This document shows, in pieces, positions 1 to 8,231 of a stretch of 64,000 nucleotides of DNA. Numbering within the stretch: the first letter of the stretch is position 1; each line of letters opens with the position of its first letter. Position numbers and translations under genes: made by a program. Location of the stretch: contig CABVRO010000003.1 of assembly GCA_902500715.1 (NCBI GenBank), forward strand, positions 20,463 through 84,462, given 5' to 3'. Below the pieces are notes generated by a model, which made no database searches, was not told the origin of the DNA, and saw only the letters and a list, made by a program, of their open reading frames with translations. The stretch comes from an uncultured Nitrospira sp. (GTDB lineage Bacteria; Nitrospirota; Nitrospiria; Nitrospirales; Nitrospiraceae).

Positions 1-45
1 GCTCACCGTACCGCACAACGATCGAGTCGCTCTGCAGCCTGCTAG
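1..45. repeat. Partial copy of CTAG-ended hairpin repeat (family B)
   Basis: The first 45 bases match the right end of the complete element at 61076-61225: both carry CGCACAA/CGCCACAA, then ATCGAG, a short tract, and end in GCAGCCTGCTAG. The terminal CTAG at 42-45 contains the TAG stop codon of the neighbouring minus-strand gene. The left part of the element lies outside the window. Confidence 0.6.
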
Positions 46-350
46 ACCTTCAGCTTTCGCTTCAGCTGCGATTCGACACTCGACACTTTGCTCGACAAGC
101 GCCCCTTCGGCCCCTTCCGGTAGTCGATCTTGATGCTGCAGGACACGCGATTACAATCCTTCCGCATCCGCAGGTAGCACTTCTTGACCACCGCCATGAC
201 CTCGTCCCATTCCCCTTCCAGCACCGTGCCCATGGGATTCAGACGATAATCCACACCGCTCTTGTCGATGATATCCAAGGAGCGTGACACGTATTTGCTC
301 ACACTCTCCCCCTTGCCCAGCGGCGACATACTGAATTCCAGCAACACCAT
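42..350 (-). CDS. MTH1187/YkoF-type thiamine-binding family protein
   Basis: This 102-residue protein matches the MTH1187 family (DUF77), small ferredoxin-like proteins that bind thiamine or related ligands in the cytoplasm. Seen: an early LLEFSMSPLGKGES segment, the SGVDYRLNPMGTVLEGE stretch, and a basic C-terminus. The reading frame stays open well upstream, but the ATG at 350 is preceded by AGGAG at good spacing and gives the normal family length. The stop codon TAG lies inside the end of a hairpin repeat. Its biological ligand here is not known. Confidence 0.85.
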   Translation of the reverse strand: MVLLEFSMSPLGKGESVSKYVSRSLDIIDKSGVDYRLNPMGTVLEGEWDEVMAVVKKCYLRMRKDCNRVSCSIKIDYRKGPKGRLSSKVSSVESQLKRKLKV

Positions 351-399
351 GATCGAGATCTCCTGCTGATAACTGTCGGCCGATAAGAAACGATCGGTC

Positions 400-1053
400 C
401 TACGATCCGCGCTTTTCCCCTGCCCCGACGGCCGCCCGTTGATCCAGCCACACCTTTGGATACTGCACTTTTCCCAGGAGTCGGAATCCATCCAGCGCCT
501 CACGCAGAAGCGCGCGACGTTTCTCCGCGTCCGGTTCGTTGGCCTTGGCCTGTTCCCGAAGCTGCCCGAGCCAATCGACGAACGCGACAAACTCGTTGTC
601 CAAAATCCGCTCGAGATCTTCCTTCATGAATCCGGAGAGGGCCGGCGCCTGCCCGCTCGAGCTGATCGCCACACGAACATGACCGGAGCTGACGACGGCC
701 GGCATCACCACATTCGACACGTCGGGCTGATCGACCGACCAGATCAAAAACTTCTGTTCGCGAGCCAATCGCATGAGCGAGTGGGAAAGTTCACGGTCGT
801 CGCGAATCGTGTTCAAGACCAGAATAACCGCTTCCAGGTCGTTCGCACGGAAGTGCCGGCCACGATGGATGATTTTGGCCGAGGCCGCCAGCTTACGAAG
901 CACCTCCTGCAGGGTGGGACTGATGACCGTCACCTTCGCGCCGGCCTCCAGGAGCCGCTGCACTTTATCTGCCGCTTCTTCATCGCCACCGATCACCAGG
1001 ACCGGCCACCCACGCACATCGAGTGAAATTTGAAACCCGGGATTTGCAGCCAT
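400..1053 (-). CDS. Precorrin-2 dehydrogenase / sirohydrochlorin ferrochelatase (CysG N-terminal type)
   Basis: A 217-residue protein resembling the Met8p/CysG N-terminal module, which oxidises precorrin-2 to sirohydrochlorin with NAD+ and may insert iron in siroheme synthesis. Seen: an N-terminal Rossmann segment (VLVIGGDEEAADKV, then AGAKVTVISP), a mid-protein SVDQPDVSNVVMPAV segment, and the family's SSGQAPALSGFMKEDLE region. No methyltransferase domain follows, so this is the stand-alone form. The ATG at 1053 was chosen because GGAGG lies nine bases upstream; an in-frame ATG at 1062 directly abuts that site. Confidence 0.88.
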   Translation of the reverse strand: MAANPGFQISLDVRGWPVLVIGGDEEAADKVQRLLEAGAKVTVISPTLQEVLRKLAASAKIIHRGRHFRANDLEAVILVLNTIRDDRELSHSLMRLAREQKFLIWSVDQPDVSNVVMPAVVSSGHVRVAISSSGQAPALSGFMKEDLERILDNEFVAFVDWLGQLREQAKANEPDAEKRRALLREALDGFRLLGKVQYPKVWLDQRAAVGAGEKRGS

Positions 1054-1227
1054 TGAGTTCATCCTCCAACAAATCGACAACGACGTGAACGCGTATCATA
1101 CAACAGCCGATTTGACAGGGTAAACCCGCTCCGCCATTCCCCTTTCTGGCAGGAGCTGGGTATAATGCGCCCGCTGGATGACGGGCGAGCCCGTCGCGCG
1201 CACCGCGAGTCAACAAAGGAGTCTATT

Positions 1228-1680
1228 GTGGCTGGATATACAGGACGATCCCTGGCGATGGCCGGAGGGATCATCGGCATTGCGGCCGTCGCAACCTATT
1301 TCGGCGTCGCCCACATCGGGGAGCCGGATCAAGGCGGCGGATCGATTGCCGGGCACGTGCAGATCGCACCCAACCTGGCCGATCAGGTCAAACCGACCGA
1401 TGTGTTGTTCGTCATCGTGCGGCGTCCGACCGGGCCACCGAGACCCATCGCGGCCAAACGAATCGATGCGCCCAAATTTCCGGTGCAATTTGAGATTACG
1501 AGTGCCGATGTGATGGTCCAGGGTACCGAATTGAAGGGCATGGTGGATGTGATTGCACGTCTGGATCGAGATGGCCAGGCCGGCCAGGCCCAACCGGGCG
1601 ACATGGAGGGACGCTACCCGAAGAATCCGACGTTACCGGGCGGGAAGGATGTGAACATTACGATCGACAAGGTGTACTGA
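1228..1680 (+). CDS. Membrane-anchored protein with CcmI/CycH C-terminal-like domain
   Basis: The protein has about 150 residues, with one N-terminal membrane segment (AMAGGIIGIAAVATYFGVA) and a periplasmic domain. That domain resembles the C-terminal beta domain of cytochrome c biogenesis factors CcmI/CycH: DVLFVIVRRPTGPPRPIAAK, then a D/E-rich strand, then DGQAGQAQPGDMEG. The TPR part of CcmI is absent, so a role in cytochrome c assembly is only a guess. GTG at 1228 was preferred over the upstream ATG at 1165 because AAGGAG precedes it and the membrane segment then starts near the N-terminus. Confidence 0.65.
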   Translation: MAGYTGRSLAMAGGIIGIAAVATYFGVAHIGEPDQGGGSIAGHVQIAPNLADQVKPTDVLFVIVRRPTGPPRPIAAKRIDAPKFPVQFEITSADVMVQGTELKGMVDVIARLDRDGQAGQAQPGDMEGRYPKNPTLPGGKDVNITIDKVY

Positions 1681-1709
1681 CTCAGAAAGGTTTGAGTTGT
1701 GCATTCTGA

Positions 1710-1736
1710 GTGCTGAGTTGCAGTTTGACTCAACAC
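1710..1736. terminator. Hairpin between convergent genes
   Basis: GTGCTGAGT (1710-1718) pairs with ACTCAACAC (1728-1736), allowing one G-U pair. It sits between a plus-strand gene ending at 1680 and a minus-strand gene ending at 1759, so it could end transcription from either side. There is no T tract, so this is a weak call. Confidence 0.35.
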
Positions 1737-1758
1737 CCATCACGTAACACTACACACT

Positions 1759-2304
1759 CTACGGATCGGAAGGATCGGCGTCCAACTCGAGGTTCCAGTA
1801 GAGGTAGTCCCGCCAGCTTTCCGGCGTATTCCGGATCCCGATCGTGATCGTGACGGTGGGACTCCAGCGCGGCTTCACGGGTTTCTTGACGAGACGCATG
1901 TTGGCTTCTTCCGGCGTCCGTCCGCTCTTCCGGTTGTTGCAACGCCAACAGGCCGTCACGATGTTCTCCCAGGTCTTCCGCCCGCCTTTCGCGATCGGCA
2001 CGACATGGTCGAACGTCAGTTCCTCGGTGCGAAACTTGTGTTTGCAGTACTGGCAGCAGTAGCCGTCGCGCGTAAAAATGTTGATACGGGAAAACTTCAC
2101 GGCGCGGTGGCTATCCTTGAGCTTCACCAGCTTCAGCAGGCGCATCACTGAGGGAAGCTTGATCGAGATCGAAATACCATGGATTTGGCGGTCGTAGACT
2201 TCGAGGACTTCGACCTTCCCCTGCCAGAGCAGAGTAATGGCCTTTTGCCAATGCAGGACACGAAGCGGTTCATAGGTGGAGTTGAGCAACAAGGTCATTT
2301 CCAT
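1759..2304 (-). CDS. HNH endonuclease family protein
   Basis: A 181-residue protein with a recognisable HNH nuclease core in its second half: a zinc-binding CQYC pair near residue 90, LTFDHVVPIAKGG carrying the DH and the catalytic region, then NIVTACWRCNNRKSGRTP with the second cysteine pair and the N/K of the motif. The N-terminal half (LLNSTYEPLRVLHWQKA) is typical of the stand-alone bacterial HNH proteins seen in many genomes, whose cellular role is unclear. It is not adjacent to a methylase or phage genes, so there is no sign of a restriction system. Confidence 0.9.
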   Translation of the reverse strand: MEMTLLLNSTYEPLRVLHWQKAITLLWQGKVEVLEVYDRQIHGISISIKLPSVMRLLKLVKLKDSHRAVKFSRINIFTRDGYCCQYCKHKFRTEELTFDHVVPIAKGGRKTWENIVTACWRCNNRKSGRTPEEANMRLVKKPVKPRWSPTVTITIGIRNTPESWRDYLYWNLELDADPSDP

Positions 2305-2502
2305 AGTGGCTCCGGCGATCTCCTAATGAGTGCACTATTTACAGAATAGCAAATGACGTCGCGGTTGTGGCCCTTCTCTGAAGATACTTGCTCAATCTAT
2401 GCCATATGCAGCCAATGAAATCAAGCGCTTAGGCACTACTGCTCACGATGTCACGCAATATTAAGACGACCTGTACTCCGCTGTAACCCATAGAGGACCC
2501 TT

Positions 2503-2829
2503 ATGGATTCGCAACCCGACTATGTCACCGTCGCCAAGGTAGACCAGGTTCCCCCGGGAACCTGCCGCACCGTCGAAGTCGAGGGAATGTTTCTCGCCCT
2601 CTGCAACGTCGAGGGAACCTTTCGCGTCGTCGACAACACTTGCCCGCACGCAGGCGGACCGCTGGGCGAAGGCTGCCTGGATGGCGAGCTGATTGAATGC
2701 CCCTGGCACGGATGGCGATTCAACGTCCGTACCGGTGAGCGGCCTGAAAATCCTGAAATCCGCGTGGTCTGCGTGGAGGTGCGGGTGCAAGGCGCGAACG
2801 TGCAGGTGAAAACTCCGCTTACATTGTAG
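2503..2829 (+). CDS. Rieske [2Fe-2S] domain protein
   Basis: A 108-residue protein consisting of one Rieske domain. The cluster ligands are visible as CPHAGG (Cys47, His49) and CPWHGW (Cys66, His69). It lacks a membrane anchor and resembles ferredoxin components of dioxygenases or the NirD-like small subunit rather than the cytochrome bc Rieske protein. It likely transfers electrons in the cytoplasm; the partner is not evident. The ATG at 2503 has GAGG six bases upstream. Its last 11 bases overlap the end of the convergent gene. Confidence 0.9.
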   Translation: MDSQPDYVTVAKVDQVPPGTCRTVEVEGMFLALCNVEGTFRVVDNTCPHAGGPLGEGCLDGELIECPWHGWRFNVRTGERPENPEIRVVCVEVRVQGANVQVKTPLTL

Positions 2830-3274
2830 GCGGAAACGGCGGTATCTCACCGCCAGGCGCGCGAGGGCGTCCGCTCTCCGGGCCTTCCGGCATCAACCCG
2901 TCGGCCGGCAAGGAGGCCGCATTGACGCGCTTCGTCGCTAGATCCACGTGCCAGATAAAATCCCGTTCGAACCACTGCGTTGTCCCCTGCTCGCGCATGT
3001 AGACCCGAACCTCATACCGCTCACCATCCTGCTTGATCACCTTCCACTCTCCCAAGCGTAATCCCAGCTTGCGGGCTTCCTGAATACGGGCCCGCTCGTT
3101 GAATGCCTGCAGAATCGTCGGGTAACCGGCGGCCCGGTGGGTCTGCACCAACGCGAGTGCCTCGGCCGCCTGCGGGTCGAGGATCGGATTCAGGCCCGGC
3201 GGTTTCATCCACCAGTAGGCCAGCCCTCCGGCCAGCAGCAGCGCCAGCACCGTATAATGGATCGCTTTGCTCAT
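2819..3274 (-). CDS. Membrane-anchored hypothetical protein
   Basis: A 151-residue protein of unknown function. Residues 5-23 form a hydrophobic anchor or signal (IHYTVLALLLAGGLAYWWM), followed by a soluble charged domain and a proline-rich tail ending PGGEIPPFPPTM. The middle contains a likely beta-rich segment (WKVIKQDGERYEVRVYMREQ). It converges with the Rieske gene, and the two overlap at their 3' ends by 11 bases. No catalytic motif is visible. Confidence 0.7.
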   Translation of the reverse strand: MSKAIHYTVLALLLAGGLAYWWMKPPGLNPILDPQAAEALALVQTHRAAGYPTILQAFNERARIQEARKLGLRLGEWKVIKQDGERYEVRVYMREQGTTQWFERDFIWHVDLATKRVNAASLPADGLMPEGPESGRPRAPGGEIPPFPPTM

Positions 3275-3473
3275 AGGTCGTCACAATAACTGCGGTGGAT
3301 GGTTGATCAACTCGTCATCATAGGTGGCTACGAATTCACTGTCAATCGTCGGACCGCCGCAGGAGGCCGCGAAACCGGCGCCGCAACGAGGCTGCTGTGC
3401 TTGACAAGGTTGCGCAACGCTATGGTACAAGTACCGGTCAACCTTCGCGACATAATCGGAGTCTCACTGTTCA

Positions 3474-3917
3474 ATGAAGTTCTTCTTTTACGCGGACAAT
3501 TTGAACCTGTCTCAACTCAAGCGTCGCGCCCCGGAACACAAGTTTCTTTTCACGGCGTACCTTCCCGACCATAGCATTCAGTTCTGCCGCTGGTCGACGC
3601 AATGGCGATGCGGCCTGGCGAGCGTGATTCCGTCGCCCGGGGAAAAAGTCTGGGGAGCCGTCTTCGAAATCACCGACGAAGATCTCAAGATCCTCGACGA
3701 ATTCGAAGGCGATGTGCCGCAGGGCGCCTACCGACACCTGCCGGTTACCGTGATCACGGAAGACGGTGAAAAGTTATTGGTCACCACCCATGCGGCCAAT
3801 CCCATCGGCAAGTTCAAGCCGAAAGCGCATTACATCGATTGGGTACTCAAGGGCATCAAGCAGTGGAAGTTGCCTGAGGAATGCACCGAGCAGTGGAACG
3901 CATATAAACCGGCCTGA
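3474..3917 (+). CDS. Gamma-glutamylcyclotransferase (AIG2-like) family protein
   Basis: A 147-residue protein of the GGCT/AIG2 fold. The N-terminal signature, usually FxYGSNL, is here FFYADNL, a departure in the substrate-binding loop. The region holding the proposed catalytic glutamate is present as LDEFEG (Glu78), preceded by WGAVFEITDEDL. Members cyclise gamma-glutamyl amines, but the altered loop means the exact substrate cannot be named. GGAG about a dozen bases upstream is the only RBS candidate. The next gene (ferredoxin) follows after 43 bases and may be cotranscribed. Confidence 0.8.
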   Translation: MKFFFYADNLNLSQLKRRAPEHKFLFTAYLPDHSIQFCRWSTQWRCGLASVIPSPGEKVWGAVFEITDEDLKILDEFEGDVPQGAYRHLPVTVITEDGEKLLVTTHAANPIGKFKPKAHYIDWVLKGIKQWKLPEECTEQWNAYKPA

Positions 3918-3960
3918 CGAACTCACACAGTCGTCGCTCACCCCATACATTGAGGTCATG

Positions 3961-4287
3961 ATGCCAAAACCGAAATATCATATCCTTGTCTGCACGAATG
4001 CCCGTCCGCCGGGCCACCCGAAACCGTCCTGCGGCGGCCAGGGCTCTGCGCAACTGCTGATGTCCTTCAACATGGGGCTCATGCAGCGCGGCATCATGCC
4101 GGGCGAAGTCCTCGTCACGGGCTCCTCCTGCCTCGGCCCCTGCGAGCAGGGGCCAACCGTCGTGGTATACCCGGACAACACCTGGTATTCGAAAGTCACG
4201 GAAGCCGATGTCGCCACCATCCTTGATGAGCACATCAAGAGCGGCAAGCCGGCGGCGAAGCTGAACCCGGATTCGGTCTGGAAGTAG
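3961..4287 (+). CDS. (2Fe-2S) thioredoxin-like ferredoxin
   Basis: A 108-residue thioredoxin-fold [2Fe-2S] ferredoxin (Shethna type). The four cluster cysteines are Cys11 (LVCTNARPPGHP), Cys24 (SCGG), and Cys57 and Cys61 (SSCLGPCEQGP). Such proteins carry electrons in the cytoplasm. Two adjacent ATG codons occur at 3958 and 3961; the second is five bases from a GAGG site and gives the usual family start (PKPKYHILVC). A strong hairpin with a T tract follows the gene. Confidence 0.92.
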   Translation: MPKPKYHILVCTNARPPGHPKPSCGGQGSAQLLMSFNMGLMQRGIMPGEVLVTGSSCLGPCEQGPTVVVYPDNTWYSKVTEADVATILDEHIKSGKPAAKLNPDSVWK

Positions 4288-4297
4288 GGATGGCAAG

Positions 4298-4366
4298 CAG
4301 CCGTCAGCTCTCAGCAGTCAGCGTCAAAAAATGCTGGTGGCTGAGAGCTGATCGCTGAGGTTTTTT
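4298..4366 (+). terminator. Rho-independent terminator after the ferredoxin gene
   Basis: TCAGCTCTCAGC (4304-4315) is perfectly complementary to GCTGAGAGCTGA (4340-4351), and the stem is extended by CAGC/GCTG across a two-base internal loop. TTTTTT follows at 4361-4366. It separates the ferredoxin gene from moaB. Confidence 0.7.
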
Positions 4367-4374
4367 GAACCGCA

Positions 4375-4890
4375 ATGAGTACCGCCCCTAGTCATAAAGA
4401 GCATAAGTCCCATACGCCGAAAACCATCGGTTGTATGGTCGTCACCTGCAGCGACACCCGCACGCCCGACACCGACACCAGCGGCCAGTTGATCCAGAAA
4501 TTGCTCAAGGACAAGGGCCACCACATCGCCGCCTACTACCTCGTCAAAGACGAACCGTCGGAGATCAGAGCGCGGATCGCCGAGGGCATCACCAATGAGT
4601 CCGTTCAAGCCATCATCATCAACGGCGGAACAGGGATCTCCCGGCGGGACTCGACGTTTGAAGCAGTGGATGCAATGCTGGAAAAGCGGCTGGATGGATT
4701 CGGCGAAGTCTTTCGGTATCTGACCTTTCAGGACATCGGCTCACCGGCCATCATGAGTCGGGCCACCGCCGGCATCATCAAGGGCCGCATCCTCTTCTCG
4801 ACTCCCGGATCAGAAAACGCCGTCCGCCTGGCGATGGAAAAACTGATCCTCCCCGAACTCGGTCACCTGGTCAACGAACTCACGAAGTAA
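4375..4890 (+). CDS. moaB: Molybdenum cofactor biosynthesis protein MoaB/Mog family
   Basis: A 171-residue MoaB/MogA-type protein, which adenylylates molybdopterin or helps insert molybdenum during cofactor synthesis. Seen: the N-terminal VVTCSDTRTPDTDTSG strand-loop, the central nucleotide/substrate loop IIINGGTGISRRDSTFEA, and the C-terminal GRILFSTPGSENAV segment. Length fits the family. The gene is bounded by a terminator upstream and by a small GTGAAACG/CGTTTCAC hairpin downstream (4914-4935), so it is probably monocistronic. Confidence 0.92.
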   Translation: MSTAPSHKEHKSHTPKTIGCMVVTCSDTRTPDTDTSGQLIQKLLKDKGHHIAAYYLVKDEPSEIRARIAEGITNESVQAIIINGGTGISRRDSTFEAVDAMLEKRLDGFGEVFRYLTFQDIGSPAIMSRATAGIIKGRILFSTPGSENAVRLAMEKLILPELGHLVNELTK

Positions 4891-4913
4891 GCGTGAAACG
4901 TGAGAGGTGAAAG

Positions 4914-4935
4914 GTGAAACGAATCACCGTTTCAC
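4914..4935 (+). terminator. Hairpin after moaB
   Basis: GTGAAACG (4914-4921) and CGTTTCAC (4928-4935) form a perfect 8-bp stem with a 6-base loop, flanked by GCGTG (4891-4895) and CACGC. There is no strong T run, so termination is only plausible. Confidence 0.4.
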
Positions 4936-4977
4936 ACCCCACGCTTGACTTTTGACGTTCAACCCCGCCTCGTCACG

Positions 4978-5230
4978 GAGGTTCAAGGCGAATCCCCCAG
5001 CAAGGCCGCAGGCACCGCAGTACCGGAGGCATACCCTCAGGGGCGCGTTGAGGATTGTGAGGAGCCGAGAACGCTGCTGGAAAGCCGTTTTCAATATCCG
5101 CCGTATCAAGGCTGCTCAAAATGGCCATCCAACAAGGCCGCAGGAAGCGCGGCGACTGAGGCGTACCCTTGCGGTACGTCGCAGGGAGTCGTGCGACCGA
5201 GAACGCAGTTGGTGGCCGTTTTCAGCAGCC
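4978..5230. repeat. Two tandem copies of the 120-bp hairpin repeat (family A)
   Basis: The complete copy spans 5110-5230. Its arms are GGCTGCTCAAAATGGCC on the left and GGCCGTTTTCAGCAGCC on the right, which are nearly perfect inverted repeats. The centre holds AAGGCCGCAGG, GAGGCGTACCCTTGCGGTAC (a small palindrome) and GAGAACGC. A more degenerate copy precedes it (about 4978-5108). The right arm ends one base before the TGA of the minus-strand CBS gene. There is no protein gene in 4891-5231. Confidence 0.8.
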
Positions 5231-5231
5231 G

Positions 5232-5666
5232 TCAGTCTTGGGAGATCTTCGGCTCGGAATACACCTGCCTATCAGCCAACTTCGATTGCGCATACCGCTT
5301 GTAATGCATCAACAGATCGCGCACCGACACCACACCGACAATCGCCCCACCCCTGGTCACCGCGAGATGCCGCACGCCGAGATCGCCCATCATATCTTGG
5401 GCGTCATCGACATCCTGATTGCTCTCGATGGTGCAGAGCGGCGAGGTCATCACCTGTTCGAGCGTGAGCTTGCCCACATCCTGATTGGTGGCCAATCCCT
5501 TCCGGACGAGATCCGTATCGGTCACGATCCCGACATGATTCTTCCCCTTCTTGATTAGGAGGGAGCTGAGCCGTAGGGTGCGCATTTTCTTCGCCGCACC
5601 GCGGATGGACATCGTCGGACCGACGCTTTGAGGTTTCTTGTTCATGATTTGCGCAACAGTTGCCAT
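5232..5666 (-). CDS. CBS domain pair protein
   Basis: A protein of about 144 residues made of two CBS motifs, together forming one Bateman module that senses adenine nucleotides or similar ligands. Seen: VAQIMNKKPQSVGPTMSI opening the first CBS, VGIVTDTDLVRKGLA closing it, then LEQVMTSPLCTIESNQDV and VGVVSVRDLLMHY. There is no fused enzyme domain. The ATG at 5666 was preferred to one at 5687 because AAAGG stands at proper spacing and the family normally begins just before the first CBS. The gene ends against a hairpin repeat. Confidence 0.88.
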   Translation of the reverse strand: MATVAQIMNKKPQSVGPTMSIRGAAKKMRTLRLSSLLIKKGKNHVGIVTDTDLVRKGLATNQDVGKLTLEQVMTSPLCTIESNQDVDDAQDMMGDLGVRHLAVTRGGAIVGVVSVRDLLMHYKRYAQSKLADRQVYSEPKISQD

Positions 5667-5716
5667 ACCACATACCTTTCTGCCCATTGGGACATGAGAG
5701 CCGATACCGAGGCTGA

Positions 5717-6748
5717 TTACGACACGGTCAGCACGATTTTACCAAAAAATTTCCGATTCAGAAGATATTCTTGCGCCGCCTTCGCTTCGGATAGGGGGAA
5801 CGTCCGGTCGATCACGGACTGCAACCTGCCTTGGCCGATCAACTGAGCAGCCTTGAGCAATTCGCTTTGCGACCCCATGTACGAGCCTCGAATCGTGAGC
5901 TGCCGGGAATAGACATACCGGAGATCCAGCTTCACCTCCGCGCCCGTCGTCGCGCCGCAGGTAACCAACCGGCCGCCTTTGGCCAATGCATCGATACACT
6001 GCGTCCACACCTCCGGGCCGATGTGCTCGACCACTACATCCACACCGCGGCGGTGCGTTAAATCGCGCACTCGCTGGTTCACCTGCTCGCGGCTGTGATT
6101 GATCACCTCGTCGGCGCCGAGCGCCTTCGCCTTCGCAACCTTGTCGTCGTTCCCGACCGTGGTCAGCACACGAGCACCGGCGAGCTTGGCCATTTGAATC
6201 GCCATGTGCCCCACCCCGCTGCCCGCCCCCATGATCAACACGTCTTCGCCCGGCTGCACAGCAGCCAACCCGAACAGCATATGCCAGGCCGTGACCGACA
6301 CCAGCGGAAACGCCGCAGCCTGCTCGAAACTCAACGCGCCTGGAATCGGGAACACGTTCCGCGCCGGCACCTTCACGTACTCGGCATATCCGCCATGGCA
6401 CATCGCCCCGATCAAGCCGTAGGACCGGCACATGTTGTCGCGACCGGCCCAACAATGCTCGCAGCGCCCGCAGCCGACTCCGGGAGACACATACACACGC
6501 TCGCCCTCGGCAACCCCTTCGACATGCGCGCCGATCTGGTGCACCACGCCGGAGATGTCGGAGCCGAGGATATGCGGGAGCGGCATCGGATAGGCGGGAC
6601 TGCCCTGCCGGATCCAGATGTCGAGATGATTCAACGCGCAGGCTTTGACCCGCACGAGCACTTCATCCACGCCGATCGTCGGCATCGGCATCTCCTGATA
6701 CTGCAGCTTCCCCGGCCCGCCATGTTCGTGAAAGACAACCGCGTTCAT
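5717..6748 (-). CDS. Zinc-binding MDR-family alcohol dehydrogenase / quinone oxidoreductase
   Basis: A 343-residue medium-chain dehydrogenase. Seen: the N-terminal GroES-like domain (ALNHLDIWIRQG, HILGSDISGVV), a structural-zinc cysteine cluster (CGRCEHCWAGRDNMC), the NAD(P)-binding loop GAGSGVGHMAIQMAK, and the C-terminal KFFGKIVLTV motif common in MDR proteins. It probably oxidises an alcohol or reduces an enone or quinone with NAD(P)H; the substrate cannot be told. GAGG precedes the ATG at 6748. It stands alone between a CBS gene and a hairpin-rich spacer. Confidence 0.88.
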   Translation of the reverse strand: MNAVVFHEHGGPGKLQYQEMPMPTIGVDEVLVRVKACALNHLDIWIRQGSPAYPMPLPHILGSDISGVVHQIGAHVEGVAEGERVYVSPGVGCGRCEHCWAGRDNMCRSYGLIGAMCHGGYAEYVKVPARNVFPIPGALSFEQAAAFPLVSVTAWHMLFGLAAVQPGEDVLIMGAGSGVGHMAIQMAKLAGARVLTTVGNDDKVAKAKALGADEVINHSREQVNQRVRDLTHRRGVDVVVEHIGPEVWTQCIDALAKGGRLVTCGATTGAEVKLDLRYVYSRQLTIRGSYMGSQSELLKAAQLIGQGRLQSVIDRTFPLSEAKAAQEYLLNRKFFGKIVLTVS

Positions 6749-6779
6749 AGATCCTCAGTCTGACAAGACAGTGTTGCGT

Positions 6780-6845
6780 GTTACGTTGTGAGTCCTGAGT
6801 TCCGAAAGTCGGAGCACATAGGCCATTCGTGACTCAACACTTAAC
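6780..6845. repeat. Imperfect intergenic hairpin
   Basis: GTTACGTTGTGAGTC (6780-6794) pairs at 12 of 15 positions with GACTCAACACTTAAC (6831-6845). It lies between the start of the MDR gene and the end of the PhzF gene on the same strand, so it could terminate PhzF transcription. The vocabulary (GAGTTG, GACTCAACAC) resembles the hairpin at 1710-1736. Confidence 0.4.
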
Positions 6846-6865
6846 ATTCACCACTCACAACTGGA

Positions 6866-7795
6866 TTAGAAAGTGAGCACCCCCTCCACGACCATCATGG
6901 CCTGCCCCCCGACCGTCACGGCTTGAATCACATCGTCATCGGAGTCCACCTGAATCAGAATGCGGGACGGGCGATCGATCTCGTACCCCTGCTCGGCCGT
7001 AATCTCGGTCGATGGCCGGATGTCCACCACGCCATGCTGGACCAGATAGGCACCCAACGCCCCGCTCGCACTTCCGGTCGCGGGATCTTCCACGATGCCG
7101 ATCAACGGGGCGAACATCCGCGTATGCACGCTGGAGGACTGTTCGACGGTCATCGTGCTGAACACCATGATGCCGTTGGCGCCATACTGCTGTGACAATT
7201 CCGCGATGGCCGCAACGTCGGGAATGATCTGCCGCACGGCCGTGAGCGTCCGGGCCGGCACAATGATAACCGGCAACCCGGTAGACACAACCTGTACGGG
7301 GAAACGGGTCTCTGAAATGACCGCCTTGGTAATGCCTAAGGCGCGGGCAATCGCGAAGAGCGCTTCCGGCTCGTCGATGACATCCAGAAACTGCGGGCTC
7401 GGCTGCGCCATGACTACGCGTTCGATCACGCCGTTGCAGGTGTGGATGTCCACAGGAAACAGACCGAGGTTACATTCCTGCAGCACCCGCGTGACCGGCT
7501 CGCGAAGTGCGAGGCGGTCCAAGGTGGCCAGCACAAAGAACGTCCCGATCACCGGATGCCCGGCAAAGGGAATTTCCTGCGTCGGGGTAAAGATACGCAT
7601 CTTCACGACGGCGGCCTTGTCCGTCGGGGGAAACACGAACACAGTTTCGGAGAGATTCATCTCGCGAGCGATCTGTTGCAATTCCACATCGGTGAGGCCA
7701 TCCGCATCGGGAAATACGGCCACGGGATTCCCGCCGAACGGCTGATCGGTGAACACGTCGGCTTGATAGAACTGCAATCGCCTCGCGCCAGGCAT
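6866..7795 (-). CDS. PhzF family phenazine-biosynthesis-like protein
   Basis: A 309-residue PhzF-fold protein (diaminopimelate epimerase-like isomerase). Seen: the opening FYQADVFTDQPFGGNPVAVF, the catalytic-glutamate segment MNLSETVFVF, FAGHPVIGTFFVL, and the C-terminal EDPATGSASGALGAYL loop that forms the second half of the active site. True PhzF isomerises DHHA in phenazine synthesis, but no other phz gene is nearby, so this is probably an isomerase of unknown substrate, as for most family members. The gene is monocistronic. Confidence 0.88.
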   Translation of the reverse strand: MPGARRLQFYQADVFTDQPFGGNPVAVFPDADGLTDVELQQIAREMNLSETVFVFPPTDKAAVVKMRIFTPTQEIPFAGHPVIGTFFVLATLDRLALREPVTRVLQECNLGLFPVDIHTCNGVIERVVMAQPSPQFLDVIDEPEALFAIARALGITKAVISETRFPVQVVSTGLPVIIVPARTLTAVRQIIPDVAAIAELSQQYGANGIMVFSTMTVEQSSSVHTRMFAPLIGIVEDPATGSASGALGAYLVQHGVVDIRPSTEITAEQGYEIDRPSRILIQVDSDDDVIQAVTVGGQAMMVVEGVLTF

Positions 7796-7898
7796 GGATT
7801 CCTCACCAAAGATGTTGGCGGCATGTTGCCCCGAGTCGGCATTTTTTGCAAGGGGGCGATTCAGCGAAGCAGGTGAGCGAGTAGGAATTGGGACGGCC

Positions 7899-8231
7899 GG
7901 TCAAAACGCTATGTGCCTAGGTCGCAGGGAGATGTGCGACCGAGAACGCCGCCGTATCCAGGCATGTCTCAGCCCGTCGGGGAGGACGAGTAAGGATGAT
8001 GGCGTTTTATCGGCCGATCCGATCGGCCTCCCGCAGGGTGGTCAAAACGACGTCCCACTAGGCCGCAGGTGAGCCAACACCGGAGGCCTACCCTCAGGGG
8101 TACGTTGAGGGTTTTGACCAGCCAGGGTGTTCAAGCGAATCGGTGCCACAGACTGGTCAAAACGGCATGTCCCAAGGCCGCAGGGAGAAACCAGACCGAG
8201 AACGCCGGGAGATGCCGTTTTCACCAGCCTG
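7899..8231. repeat. Cluster of three family A hairpin repeats
   Basis: Three related copies occur at about 7899-8016, 8039-8123 and 8153-8231. All share GGTCAAAACG near the left end and variants of AGGCCGCAGG; two keep CCGAGAACGCC. In the last copy the left arm CTGGTCAAAACGGCATG faces the right arm CATGCCGTTTTCACCAG-like sequence. The cluster ends directly at the TAA stop of the radical SAM gene. The 7796-8231 spacer holds no protein gene. Confidence 0.75.

Noticed and set aside
3401..3426. Possible sigma-70 promoter before the GGCT-like gene (TTGACA ... TATGGT)
   Set aside because: The spacing is 14 bases and the -10 match is poor.
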